In this document: positions 35,206 to 43,454 of the stretch, piece by piece
How the letters are laid out: each line of letters opens with the position of its first letter
How positions within the stretch are numbered: the stretch's first letter is position 1
Origin: Persephonella atlantica
GTDB lineage: Bacteria > Aquificota > Aquificia > Aquificales > Hydrogenothermaceae
Assembly (NCBI RefSeq): GCF_016617615.1
Contig: NZ_JAACYA010000001.1
Coordinates: 310,001 to 374,000, forward strand
Direction of reading: 5' to 3'
Length of the DNA: 64,000 nt
Made by a program: the position numbers and the translations under genes
The notes under the pieces: model-generated
Told to the model about the DNA's origin: nothing
The model's input: only the letters and a program-made list of their open reading frames with translations
Databases searched by the model: none

Positions 35206-36166
35206 CTGTACATACCTCACAGAAGATGTCAGTAAACAGCTCTGCATCTTCAGGCTCAGGAGATTCAAGGGCAAATTTAACAGCCTCTTCTATCTCTTCC
35301 TCAACCCTCTCATCTATCTCTTTTACAAAATTCTCATCAAACAGTCCCCTTTTAATGCCTTCTCTTTTTAAAAACTCTACTGGGTCTTTATCGTGGAAAA
35401 CCTTCAGCTCCCTTGGAGACCTGTAATCTCCCGGGTCTGACATTGAGTGGGGTTCGTATCTGTAGGTAAGAAACTCAATGTAATAAGGCTTTCCTTCCGT
35501 TTCAATATACTCTTTAGCCTTTGAAACAGCATCATAAACCTGAAAAAAATCCATACCATCAACCCTTTCGGCAGGCATAAACTCTTTTGCCTTTTTGTAA
35601 AGCTCTTTCACTGCTGAAGCTCTGTCAATCCTCGTTCCTATCGCATACAGGTTATTTTCGTTAACAAACAGGACTGGCAGTTCCCACAGCGCTGCCATAT
35701 TGAGTGATTCATAGTAATTTCCTGCATTTGTTGCTCCATCACCAAATGCAACAAGAACCCCTTCTGTATGTCCCAAATACTTCCTTGCGTAAGCAGCACC
35801 TACAGCATGTGGTATCTGTGCTCCAACTATTGCATTTCCACCGTAAAAGTTTAGAAGAGGTTCATAAAGATGCATTGAACCTCCTTTACCTTTTGAAACA
35901 CCTGTTTTTTTGCCAAAAAGCTCTGCCATCAGACTTTTTGGACTCATTCCCTTTGCCAGTGCCCATACATGCTCTCTGTAGTGGACAAAGATGTCCCCTT
36001 TACCAAAAGCCAGCGTTGCCCCTACGTGAACAGCCTCTTCACCTATAGCTAAATGGAGAAATCCAGAGATGTTACCTTTCATATACTCCTCTTTTGCTCT
36101 CTCCTCAAAAACCCTCCCTAACTTCATAAGATAGTAAGCCCTTTCAACAATTGATTTACTCATCAT
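35192..36166 (-). CDS. pdhA: 2-oxoacid dehydrogenase E1 alpha subunit
   Basis: 324 residues. The thiamine-diphosphate motif G-D-G-A-T-N-A-G continues to F-V-N-E-N-N about 30 residues on. H-Y-R-E-H is the phospholoop-region His, G-K-G-G-S-M-H and A-E-R-V-D-G-M-D match PDH/acetoin E1alpha. ATG ATG (36166/36163) lies after AAAAAGGG; upstream in-frame codons up to 36214 look non-coding. First gene of an E1alpha-E1beta-E2 run, separated by 67 nt from hisC upstream. Confidence 0.9.
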   Translation of the reverse strand: MMSKSIVERAYYLMKLGRVFEERAKEEYMKGNISGFLHLAIGEEAVHVGATLAFGKGDIFVHYREHVWALAKGMSPKSLMAELFGKKTGVSKGKGGSMHLYEPLLNFYGGNAIVGAQIPHAVGAAYARKYLGHTEGVLVAFGDGATNAGNYYESLNMAALWELPVLFVNENNLYAIGTRIDRASAVKELYKKAKEFMPAERVDGMDFFQVYDAVSKAKEYIETEGKPYYIEFLTYRYEPHSMSDPGDYRSPRELKVFHDKDPVEFLKREGIKRGLFDENFVKEIDERVEEEIEEAVKFALESPEPEDAELFTDIFCEVCTDVVP

Positions 36167-36233
36167 AAAAACCCTTTTTGTTTTAAAGTTAAAGATTTCT
36201 GACTGGGATGGCAAGAAGTTATCTTTTTAAAAC

Positions 36234-37343
36234 TTACCTGCAGGAGTATCCTGCTTTGTCTAAAGCCTCAAAAAATCTGATGTTCTCCTCCTCTGTCCCT
36301 ATGGAAACCCTTAGATAATCTCTGAAACCAAAGGCTGGTCTTACAATAACTCCCTGATGGAGAAGTTTTTGATACAGTTCTTCTGCAGTGTGGGCATGAA
36401 ACATTATGAAGTTTGCAAAGGTGGGAACAAATCTGATATTTCTCCTTTCAAACTCTTCATAGAAAAACTGTTTCCCCTTTTCGTTCTCCTCAACAGAAAA
36501 CTGAACAAACTGCTGGTCTTTCAGAGCTTCCAAAGCAGCAATCTGGGCAAGGGCATTGGTATTAAATGGCTGTCTTACTTTCTCTAAAATCTGAATTATC
36601 TCCTTTCTGGCAACTCCATAACCTATTCTCAGTCCTGCAAGACCGTATGCCTTTGAGAATGTTCTGAGGACTATAACATTTTTTTCAGGAATATCTGGAT
36701 TGATTCTCCGTATGTAATCTATACCGTCTGGAACTCCATGAGGCTTTGCATATTCAAAGTATGCCTCGTCTAAAACTACTATCACATTATCTGGCACGTT
36801 TTTTATAAACTCGTTCATTTCTTCCCTTTTGTTTGCAAAACCTGTAGGATTACAGGGATTATCAATGAATATCACTTTTGTTCTTTCTGATATGCTTTCA
36901 AGCATCTTTTCAAGATTTCTTGAAAAATCACACTCAAGGGGAATTTCTCTGTATCTTCCTCCAGATATCTGGGCAATCAGCCTGTAAACGACGAAACTTC
37001 CCTCAAAAAACAGTGCTTCAGAGCCGTCAGACAGGAAAACCCTGCCAATCATGTCTATTATTTCGTTAGAGCCGTTTCCAAAAATAATCTGGTCAGGAGC
37101 AATCTCTAAAAACTGGGACAGAGCCTGCCTCAGGTAGTAAGCTCCACCATCAGGGTATCTGTTTATCTGGGTTGCGTATCTTTCTACAGCTTTCTTTACA
37201 GAAAGGGAGCATCCAAATGGATTTTCGTTTGAGGCAAGTTTTACAATCTCGTTCAGTCCAAGCTCCCTCTGGAGCTCAGAAACTGGTTTTCCCGGCTGAT
37301 AAGTCTGAACTTTTTTTAAATATTCAGGATATTTAATCTCCAT
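36234..37343 (-). CDS. hisC: Histidinol-phosphate aminotransferase
   Basis: 369 residues of PLP fold type I. L-A-S-N-E-N-P-F-G near the start, N-G-S-N-E-I-I-D, D-N-P-C-N-P-T-G, D-E-A-Y-F-E-Y-A, and PLP-lysine R-T-F-S-K-A-Y-G-L-A-G-L-R-I-G-Y are HisC features. ATG 37343 overlaps the moeA end by 11 nt. No other his gene is nearby, so it may also serve tyrosine/phenylalanine synthesis. Confidence 0.93.
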   Translation of the reverse strand: MEIKYPEYLKKVQTYQPGKPVSELQRELGLNEIVKLASNENPFGCSLSVKKAVERYATQINRYPDGGAYYLRQALSQFLEIAPDQIIFGNGSNEIIDMIGRVFLSDGSEALFFEGSFVVYRLIAQISGGRYREIPLECDFSRNLEKMLESISERTKVIFIDNPCNPTGFANKREEMNEFIKNVPDNVIVVLDEAYFEYAKPHGVPDGIDYIRRINPDIPEKNVIVLRTFSKAYGLAGLRIGYGVARKEIIQILEKVRQPFNTNALAQIAALEALKDQQFVQFSVEENEKGKQFFYEEFERRNIRFVPTFANFIMFHAHTAEELYQKLLHQGVIVRPAFGFRDYLRVSIGTEEENIRFFEALDKAGYSCR

Positions 37344-38583
37344 ATCTGCCGTCCATAAATGATTTATCAAATACTGATACCTTTATCGTTTCTCCATCTT
37401 TAATCTCAGTGACTCCCACATCCACAATACCAAATCCGTGGGCATAAACCATACCTGTCAGTATGTTTGAACCCTGTTTTCCAAAAGGCTGAGCCACAAA
37501 GCCGTCATCTGTGAGAGATAGGGAAACCCTTATAAATTCAACCCTTTCACCTTTTTTCCTTTTATATCCCCCTTTCAGCTTTGCATTTATAACCGGATTA
37601 AACACCTTTTCTTCTCCAGACATCTTTCTGATTGCTGGCTTTACCATATTTTCAAAAACAACCATTGCAGCAACAGGATTGCCAGGAATTCCAAAAAACA
37701 GTTTCTCCTTCTCTCTACCCCAGACGCCAAAAGCAACTGGTTTTCCCGGCTTTTGCTTTACCTTCCAGAACAGTATCTCAACTCCCAAAACTTTTACCAC
37801 AAAATCTTTTACAAGGTCATACTCTCCTACAGACACTCCTCCTGTTGTGAGGAGGATATCACAGCTTTTTGCATACTCTAACTTTTTTTGTATATCTTCT
37901 GGGTTATCCTTTGCAAAACCTATAACAACTGGTTCTCCTCCTGCTTCTAAAACCTGTGAATACAGGGAGTATGTGTTTGACGTTCTTATCTGGGAGAGTT
38001 TTTCAACAGGCTCTCCAACGTCCAAAATTTCGTCCCCTGTTGTCAAAATTGCCACCCTCGGCTTTTGATAAACATACACAGTAGGTTTATTAACAGAAGA
38101 GAGTATTCCTATCTCTGCTGGTCTGAGTTTCTTTCCCTTTTTTATCAGAAGGTCTTCCTTCCTGTAATCTCCTCCCTGAGGTCTGATGTTTGAACCTTTT
38201 GGAAGTTCCTGAAATATGAAGACTTTGTTATCCTCAACCTTTGTAAGCTCTTTCTGGACAACTGTGTCTGCCCCTTCTGGTATAAGACCTCCTGTGTATA
38301 TGTATGCTGCAGTTTTTGGTCTGACTTTTACTAACTCCCCGCCTGCTTTAGACTCTGCTATTATCTCCAGTACAGCAGGATTTTCTTCAGAAGCCCCTTT
38401 TATATCCTCGTATCTGACAGCAAATCCGTCCATTCCGCTGTTGTCAGCCGGTGGATTGTCCCTGTCTGCATGTATATCTTCTGCAAGAACTCTTCCTAAA
38501 GCTCTATCTAAAAAAACCTTCTCCAAACCTAAAGTTTTTGTGCTGTTTAATATTATCTCAACTGCTTTGCTGTACTCAATCAT
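37333..38583 (-). CDS. moeA: Molybdopterin molybdenumtransferase MoeA
   Basis: 416 residues. D-N-S-G-M-D-G-F-A-V near residue 47, I-Y-T-G-G-L-I-P-E-G-A-D-T-V-V, R-P-Q-G-x-D, L-T-T-G-D-E-I, T-T-G-G-V-S-V-G-E-Y-D and G-I-P-G-N-P-V-A are MoeA signatures. It inserts molybdate into molybdopterin-AMP. AAGGAGAAAAGG precedes the ATG. Partner moaC-mogA lies at 54.6 kb, so molybdenum-cofactor genes are dispersed. Confidence 0.95.
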   Translation of the reverse strand: MIEYSKAVEIILNSTKTLGLEKVFLDRALGRVLAEDIHADRDNPPADNSGMDGFAVRYEDIKGASEENPAVLEIIAESKAGGELVKVRPKTAAYIYTGGLIPEGADTVVQKELTKVEDNKVFIFQELPKGSNIRPQGGDYRKEDLLIKKGKKLRPAEIGILSSVNKPTVYVYQKPRVAILTTGDEILDVGEPVEKLSQIRTSNTYSLYSQVLEAGGEPVVIGFAKDNPEDIQKKLEYAKSCDILLTTGGVSVGEYDLVKDFVVKVLGVEILFWKVKQKPGKPVAFGVWGREKEKLFFGIPGNPVAAMVVFENMVKPAIRKMSGEEKVFNPVINAKLKGGYKRKKGERVEFIRVSLSLTDDGFVAQPFGKQGSNILTGMVYAHGFGIVDVGVTEIKDGETIKVSVFDKSFMDGRYGD

Positions 38584-38595
38584 TCCTTTTCTCCT

Positions 38596-40182
38596 TTAAA
38601 TCATTTCCTGTAGTGGCTTGACAGAAAGCTGTCTATTTTTGAAGGAGTTTATTGCTTCCACCGCCGCCTGTGCCGCCCTTACTGTTGTGAAGTATGGTAT
38701 CTTATGCTCCACGGCAGCCCTTCTTATGAAATATGCATCTGAACGCTCCCTTTTTCCAGATGGAGTGTTTATAACCATATGTATCTCTCCATTCCTTATT
38801 CTGTCAACAACGTTAGGTCTCTCCTCAGACAGCTTGCTTACCCTTACAGAAGGAATGCCGCTGCTTTCAAAAAATCTGTAGGTTCCTGAGGTTGCATATA
38901 TGGTAAATCCAAGTTCTACAAGTTTTTTAGCAACAGGCAGCACTGAAGGTTTATCCTTATCAGCTACAGATATAAAAACATTTCCCTTTTCTGGAAGAAC
39001 AGAGCCTGCTGCAGCCTGAGATTTATAAAATGCCATTCCAAAGTCTTCATCTATACCCATAACTTCTCCTGTTGACTTCATTTCAGGTCCCAGCAGTGGG
39101 TCAACTTCAGGAAATCTGTTCCACGGGAACACAACTTCTTTTATTGAGTATCTGCTGAATGACCTATCCCTGAAGTCTGTTGCTGGGTGGGCTTCTTTTA
39201 TAGAAAATACTTCTGGGACTATATCTCTCAGTTTTCTGCCTACAATTACTTTAGAGGCTATCTTTGCAAGGGGGTATCCTACAGCTTTACTTACAAAAGG
39301 CACTGTCCTTGAGGCTCTGGGATTAACCTCTATTATATATATCTGATTATCTTTTACTGCATACTGAACGTTCATCAGTCCTCTAACATTAAGTGCCTTT
39401 GCAAGCTCTCTTGTTTGCCTCTTTACTTCATACATTATCTCATCACTGAGTGTGTAAGGAGGTATACAGGTGGCACTGTCACCTGAATGTATTCCTGCTT
39501 CTTCAATATGCTCCATCACAGCTCCAACCAGAACATCTTCCCCATCACTCACAGCATCAACATCAAGCTCTATAGCATCCTCTAAAAATCTATCAATAAG
39601 AAGAGGTTTGTCTTCTGTAACCAAAACAGCCTCTTCTATGTACTGTAAAAGCTCTGCTGTGTCGTAAACAAGTCTCATTGCCCGGCCACCTAATACATAA
39701 GAGGGTCTGACCAAAACAGGATATCCTATCTTTTCTGCCATCAGAACAGCTTCCTCTTTTGAACGGGCTATTCCGCTTTCTGGTTGCTTCAGACCAAGTC
39801 TTATTATAAGCTCTCTGAATCTTTCCCTGTCTTCTGCAATATCTATACTTTCTGGAGAAGTTCCCAGTATTTTGACCCCTGCATTTTGAAGAGGAACAGC
39901 AAGCTTCAGCGGTGTTTGACCACCAAACTGAACAACAACACCATCAGGTTTTTCACTCTCTATTATGTTCAGCACATCTTCATAAACTATTGGCTCAAAA
40001 AACAGCTTATCTGATGTGTCGTAATCTGTTGATACAGTTTCTGGATTACAGTTAACCATAACTGCCTCATATCCTTCTTCCTTCAGTGCCCACACACAGT
40101 GAACACAGGCATAATCAAACTCTATACCCTGTCCTATTCTGTTTGGACCACTACCTAAAATAATAATTTTTCTTTTTTTCAT
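38596..40182 (-). CDS. carB: Carbamoyl-phosphate synthase large chain, C-terminal half (split carB)
   Basis: 528 residues, half the 1070 of a full CarB. It starts exactly at the second synthetase unit (I-I-L-G-S-G-P-N-R-I-G-Q-G-I-E-F-D-Y), carries the ATP-grasp domain with E-V-N-P-R-A-S-R-T-V-P-F, and ends in the MGS-like allosteric domain (about 390-528). A clean AGGAGG-ATG start shows that it is a genuine separate gene, not a frameshift. Split CarB is known in Aquifex and some archaea. The N-terminal half and carA are not in this window. Confidence 0.95.
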   Translation of the reverse strand: MKKRKIIILGSGPNRIGQGIEFDYACVHCVWALKEEGYEAVMVNCNPETVSTDYDTSDKLFFEPIVYEDVLNIIESEKPDGVVVQFGGQTPLKLAVPLQNAGVKILGTSPESIDIAEDRERFRELIIRLGLKQPESGIARSKEEAVLMAEKIGYPVLVRPSYVLGGRAMRLVYDTAELLQYIEEAVLVTEDKPLLIDRFLEDAIELDVDAVSDGEDVLVGAVMEHIEEAGIHSGDSATCIPPYTLSDEIMYEVKRQTRELAKALNVRGLMNVQYAVKDNQIYIIEVNPRASRTVPFVSKAVGYPLAKIASKVIVGRKLRDIVPEVFSIKEAHPATDFRDRSFSRYSIKEVVFPWNRFPEVDPLLGPEMKSTGEVMGIDEDFGMAFYKSQAAAGSVLPEKGNVFISVADKDKPSVLPVAKKLVELGFTIYATSGTYRFFESSGIPSVRVSKLSEERPNVVDRIRNGEIHMVINTPSGKRERSDAYFIRRAAVEHKIPYFTTVRAAQAAVEAINSFKNRQLSVKPLQEMI

Positions 40183-40190
40183 ACTGCCTC

Positions 40191-40751
40191 CTAACTGATA
40201 AATAGTCTTATGCCAGCAATACCATATACGCCTGTTTTCAGAACATCAGGTATCTTCTCCTCTGTTATACCTCCAAGGGCATAGACAGGAATACTGACTT
40301 TCTCCACTACCTGTGAAAGAGCTTCAAGGCCAACAGGATTTCCTTTCTCAGGCGTTTCAAATATCGGGGAAAATGTTATGTAGTCTGCCCCCTCTTTTTC
40401 TGCCTTTAAGGCTTCATCTATGCTGTGGCAGGATTTCCCTACAATAAGCTCAGGAAATTTGTGTTTTACAGCCTCTACTGGAATACTTTTTGAAGGCAGA
40501 TGAACACCGTTTGCCCCTACAATTACTGCAACATCTACTCTATCATTTATAAAAAAAGAAGCATCATAACCTGAAAGCACATCTTTTAGCTCAGTGGCCA
40601 ACCTGAACAGCTGGTCAGGAGTGAGGTCTTTCTCCCTCAGCTGGAACATCCTGATGCCTCTGTCGAGCATCTTCTTAATCTGAATCTCAAATGGATGTCT
40701 GAACTGCTTTCTGTCAGTGATGGCATAATACTTTTTCAGGAACTGTTTCAT
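40191..40751 (-). CDS. ThiE/TenI family protein (thiamine phosphate synthase or thiazole tautomerase)
   Basis: 186 residues, a TIM-barrel of the ThiE/TenI family: Y-A-I-T-D-R-K, F-Q-L-R-E-K-D-L, F-I-N-D-R-V-D-V-A, G-V-H-L-P-S-K-S, G-K-S-C-H-S-I-D-E-A, A-D-Y-I-T-F-S-P-I-F-E-T and G-G-I-T. The usual ThiE Asp after G-V-H-L-G-Q-x-D is missing (L-P-S-K-S), and the protein is about 20 residues short, which favours TenI. No other thiamine gene adjoins it. The ATG overlaps the stop of the upstream 33-residue peptide gene (ATGA). Confidence 0.8.
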   Translation of the reverse strand: MKQFLKKYYAITDRKQFRHPFEIQIKKMLDRGIRMFQLREKDLTPDQLFRLATELKDVLSGYDASFFINDRVDVAVIVGANGVHLPSKSIPVEAVKHKFPELIVGKSCHSIDEALKAEKEGADYITFSPIFETPEKGNPVGLEALSQVVEKVSIPVYALGGITEEKIPDVLKTGVYGIAGIRLFIS

Positions 40752-40849
40752 TCCCCACCTTTATCAAGATAAAGAATTAAACCAAAAGCTACAGCAGCAA
40801 GAATAACCATACCTATTATTATTGCAGGAAACCAGAAACCGGGATCCAT
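40748..40849 (-). CDS. 33-residue single-helix membrane peptide
   Basis: Small ORF reading M-D-P-G-F-W-F-P-A, a hydrophobic helix of about 20 residues, and a charged end L-D-K-G-G-E. A strong AGGAGG sits 6 nt upstream of its ATG and its TGA overlaps the ATG of the ThiE/TenI gene, so translation is probably coupled. The form resembles small subunits of membrane enzyme complexes, but I do not recognise the sequence. It would be missed by length cut-offs. Support is positional plus composition. Confidence 0.65.
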   Translation of the reverse strand: MDPGFWFPAIIIGMVILAAVAFGLILYLDKGGE

Positions 40850-40908
40850 AGAAAACCTCCTGTAAATATGCTGATATAATATTTTAAAATAAAGATTGGG
40901 GTAAATCT
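40850..40908. promoter_or_regulatory. Divergent promoter region
   Basis: 59 nt between the 33-residue peptide gene (minus) and the Trm112-like gene (plus). TATAAT at 40875-40880 is a good -10 for the rightward genes, about 28 nt before ATG 40909. On the minus strand TATTAT lies at about 40882-40877. No clear -35 on either strand. Confidence 0.45.
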
Positions 40909-41109
40909 ATGATACCTGAGCAGCTGCTTAAAATACTTGCCTGTCCCAAGTGCAAAGGTGAACTGCTTTATCTTAAGGACTGTTTTGTGTGTGAACACTG
41001 CATGCTGAAGTTTAACATCATTGACGAGATACCAGACTTTCTGATTGATGATGCAGAAAAAATAACACAGGAGCAGATAAAAAAACTGAAAGATGAAAGA
41101 AAAGATTAG
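40909..41109 (+). CDS. Trm112-like zinc-binding small protein (YcaR/UPF0434)
   Basis: 66 residues. L-L-K-I-L-A-C-P-K-C-K-G-E-L and C-E-H-C give a four-Cys zinc site; the tail F-N-I-I-D-E-I-P-D-F-L-I matches the Trm112 pattern y-P-I-x-D-G-I-P. Archaeal and eukaryotic Trm112 activate methyltransferases; bacterial roles are poorly known. Its last 17 nt overlap the start of the binding-protein gene. Confidence 0.82.
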   Translation: MIPEQLLKILACPKCKGELLYLKDCFVCEHCMLKFNIIDEIPDFLIDDAEKITQEQIKKLKDERKD

Positions 41110-42841
41110 CACCTTTCTTAAAGCTGTAGCAGTAATAATCATATTATTTCTCCCTGTATATCTCATATCACCACAGACTACCAACGAAAAAACTGGAGTT
41201 ATCGTAAGAGTAAACCCTGAAGAGTTTAAGCCTGAAATAGGAGTGGAAGGGGGCGTGCTAAAAAGAGCCTTGGCAGGGGACGCAAAAACTTTCAATCCTG
41301 TAATGGCTCAGGAAACAACATCAACAGCTGTGATAGGAGCGCTGTTTAACGGTCTGACAAAAACAAATCCAAAAACGTTACTCCCGGAACCAGACCTTGC
41401 TGAAAGATGGAAAAGGGACAAGACAGGAACTGTATGGATATTTCACCTGAGAAAAGATGCAAAATGGTTTGACGGAAAACCTGTTACTGCAGACGACGTT
41501 GTTTTTACTTACAACGAGATATACTACAACCCTGACATACCTTCTTCTGTGAAGGACATGCTTTTTATAGAAGGTAAAAAATTTATTGTGAAAAAGATAG
41601 ATAAATACACTGTAGAGTTTAAAATTCCAAAGCCTTTTGCACCTTTTCTGCAGGCTGTTGGTCAGCCGATACTCCCCAGGCACATCTTAGAGCCGTATGT
41701 TAAAAACAAAACATTTCCGTCAGTATGGGGAATAAATACTCCTCCAGAAAAACTTATCGGAACAGGTCCCTATAGGCTCGTAAAGTATGTTGTCGGGCAG
41801 TATGCTGAATATGAGAGAAACCCATACTACTGGGAAAAAGACAGTAAGGGGCAGAAAATTCCTTACATAACGAAAGTAAAAGCCCAGATTATTGGAGACC
41901 CTGATGTTAGACTGATAAAGTTTATATCTGGAGAGATCGATTACTACGGTGTCAGACCTACAGACCTTCCAGAACTGCTCCCTAAAGCAGAAGAGAAAGA
42001 TTTTACTATCTACAATCTTGGAGCAACTCCCTCCACACTGTTTGTTGTGTTCAATCAAAATCCAAAAGCCCCAATTCCAAAATACAAGCTAAAATGGTTT
42101 AGAAACAAAAAGTTCAGACAGGCAATATCATATGCCGTTGACAGAAAAGGAATAATAAACATAGCTTACAATGGTCTTGCCTATCCAATATACACAGCTG
42201 TTACTCCAGCAAACAGAAGACTTTTTGATGAAGAATATTATCCTAAATACCCATTTAACTTAAAAAAAGCAAAACAGCTCCTCCTTGAGATAGGTTTTAA
42301 GGAAGGAAAAGATGGATACCTTTATGACAGGGAAGGACACAAACTTCAGTTTACGCTGATAACAAACTCTGGAAACAAGGAAAGGGAGACAATAGGAAAC
42401 ATACTGAAAGACGACCTGAGGAAAATAGGCATAGAGGTTAACTTCCAGTCAATAGACTTTAATAATTTAGTAACAAGACTGATGTCAAATTACGACTGGG
42501 AAGCAGTAATAATTGGACTTACTGGAAGTATGGACCCATATTTCGGGCAGAACGTGTGGCTCTCGTCTGGACATCTGCATATGTGGTATCCAAACCAGAA
42601 AAAACCGTCTACCCAGTGGGAAGCTGAGATTGACAGACTGTTCCAGCAGGCAGCAGTAGAACTAAACCAGAAAAAAAGGGATATGCTGTACAAAAAAGCA
42701 TTCAAAATAATAGGAGAAGAGCAACCTATGATATTTATAGCTGCTCCTGAGGAGCTTTTAGCTGTTAAAAATTACCTCAAAAATGTTTTTCCTACCGTAT
42801 GGGGATGGTATAAAAGTGAATATGTATATATAAAAAAGTAA
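41093..42841 (+). CDS. Extracellular solute-binding protein, family 5 (oligopeptide type)
   Basis: 582 residues with an N-terminal signal sequence (hydrophobic A-V-A-V-I-I-I-L-F-L-P-V-Y-L). Family-5 features: F-N-P-V-M-A-Q-E, F-N-G-L-T-K, L-A-E-R-W, F-H-L-R-K-D-A-K-W-F-D-G-K-P-V-T-A-D-D-V-V-F-T-Y, G-T-G-P-Y, F-R-Q-A-I-S-Y-A-V-D-R. No lipobox Cys follows the signal helix. It should deliver peptides, nickel or similar to an Opp-type permease, which is not adjacent; the ABC ATPase at 14241-15068 could be a distant partner. Confidence 0.9.
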   Translation: MKEKISTFLKAVAVIIILFLPVYLISPQTTNEKTGVIVRVNPEEFKPEIGVEGGVLKRALAGDAKTFNPVMAQETTSTAVIGALFNGLTKTNPKTLLPEPDLAERWKRDKTGTVWIFHLRKDAKWFDGKPVTADDVVFTYNEIYYNPDIPSSVKDMLFIEGKKFIVKKIDKYTVEFKIPKPFAPFLQAVGQPILPRHILEPYVKNKTFPSVWGINTPPEKLIGTGPYRLVKYVVGQYAEYERNPYYWEKDSKGQKIPYITKVKAQIIGDPDVRLIKFISGEIDYYGVRPTDLPELLPKAEEKDFTIYNLGATPSTLFVVFNQNPKAPIPKYKLKWFRNKKFRQAISYAVDRKGIINIAYNGLAYPIYTAVTPANRRLFDEEYYPKYPFNLKKAKQLLLEIGFKEGKDGYLYDREGHKLQFTLITNSGNKERETIGNILKDDLRKIGIEVNFQSIDFNNLVTRLMSNYDWEAVIIGLTGSMDPYFGQNVWLSSGHLHMWYPNQKKPSTQWEAEIDRLFQQAAVELNQKKRDMLYKKAFKIIGEEQPMIFIAAPEELLAVKNYLKNVFPTVWGWYKSEYVYIKK

Positions 42842-42868
42842 CCCCCTCTCCTGAAAAAGCACCGGCCC

Positions 42869-43267
42869 TTATTTTTTAACTTTTACTTTACTTGTGTCTA
42901 AAGAAAGTATTAGTTTTACTATTTTTTCAGCTTCCTCAACAGGAATAGACCTCTGTCTTGGCATATATATAGCTCGTGGTTTCATTCCGTACTTTTCTGG
43001 CCCTATTTTCTGCCATTTTGCGAAACTTGCCCCTTTTATGCTCTGGACAAGTTGTTTAACAGCACCAGGTTTTCCCTGATATTCCTTTGCAATTATCCTG
43101 TAAGGAATTGAGTTTTTTGGTCTGTCAATGTCGTGACAGGTTAAACAGCCATACTTCTTTGCAATCTTTAATATCTGCCTCTCTATTTCTTTCTGGCTTT
43201 GACCTGCCGGTGCTGAAATAGAAAACAGTAAGGCCGTTCCTAAAAGACCCAAAAATAATTTCCTCAT
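42869..43267 (-). CDS. Secreted mono-haem c-type cytochrome
   Basis: 132 residues: Sec signal peptide (L-F-L-G-L-L-G-T-A-L-L-F-S-I-S-A-P-A), one haem-binding motif C-L-T-C-H at about residues 41-45 followed by D-I, and a likely axial Met in I-Y-M-P-R-Q, typical of class I cytochromes c. The segment between them is longer than in c551. GGAGGGG precedes the ATG. It is the only gene at its promoter, which holds a perfect FNR-type palindrome, suggesting oxygen- or nitrogen-oxide-responsive expression. Confidence 0.88.
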   Translation of the reverse strand: MRKLFLGLLGTALLFSISAPAGQSQKEIERQILKIAKKYGCLTCHDIDRPKNSIPYRIIAKEYQGKPGAVKQLVQSIKGASFAKWQKIGPEKYGMKPRAIYMPRQRSIPVEEAEKIVKLILSLDTSKVKVKK

Positions 43268-43344
43268 AACTACCCCTCCATTAAAAATTTTCTTCCTTTA
43301 ATTTAAAAAAATTATGAGAATCATGCACTAACCATAATCAAATA

Positions 43345-43358
43345 TTGATAATAATCAA
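43345..43358. promoter_or_regulatory. Perfect FNR/CRP-family operator upstream of the cytochrome c gene
   Basis: TTGATAATAATCAA fits TTGAT-N4-ATCAA at all ten defined positions. Its centre is about 84 nt before the cytochrome start. On the minus strand CATAAT (43316-43311) is a candidate -10; that would put the operator near -47, while GATTCT at 43322-43317 would put it near -41.5, the usual class II activator position. The rest of the 175-nt gap (43268-43442) holds the cytochrome ribosome site and the element described at 43393. Confidence 0.75.
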
Positions 43359-43392
43359 TCAAAATCTGCAGACAGGTTTTAAATTTATAATC

Positions 43393-43454
43393 AGGAGGTG
43401 ATTAAATTAAATGTGCTACAACAGACAATAAAAGAAGAAATACTACCACAATAA
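43393..43454 (+). other. Optimal ribosome-binding sequence with a very short ORF
   Basis: AGGAGGTGAT (43393-43402) is a full complement of the usual 16S rRNA 3' end. It is followed by ATG 43411 (6 codons) and by an overlapping GTG 43413 that opens a 13-codon frame ending TAA 43452-43454. TATAAT lies at 43386-43391. No known leader peptide matches. It may be a gene relic, a real micro-peptide or chance. Confidence 0.3.

Noticed and set aside
37511-38068. 185-residue plus-strand ORF inside moeA
   Set aside because: Mirror frame of a strongly conserved gene; its Ser/Thr/Phe-rich composition is typical of the complement of Lys/Glu-rich coding.
38596-40182. carB as a frameshifted or truncated pseudogene
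   Set aside because: The gene starts at the exact boundary of the second half with its own AGGAGG and ATG, and split CarB is known in Aquifex.
40819-41295. 158-residue minus-strand ORF opposite the Trm112-like and binding-protein genes
   Set aside because: It lies antisense to two well-supported genes, has no ribosome site or recognisable motif, and covers the divergent promoter; the 33-residue frame with AGGAGG is the better minus-strand gene.
42842-42868. Bidirectional terminator between the binding protein and cytochrome c genes
   Set aside because: The 27 nt contain C- and T-runs but no inverted repeat able to form a stable stem.
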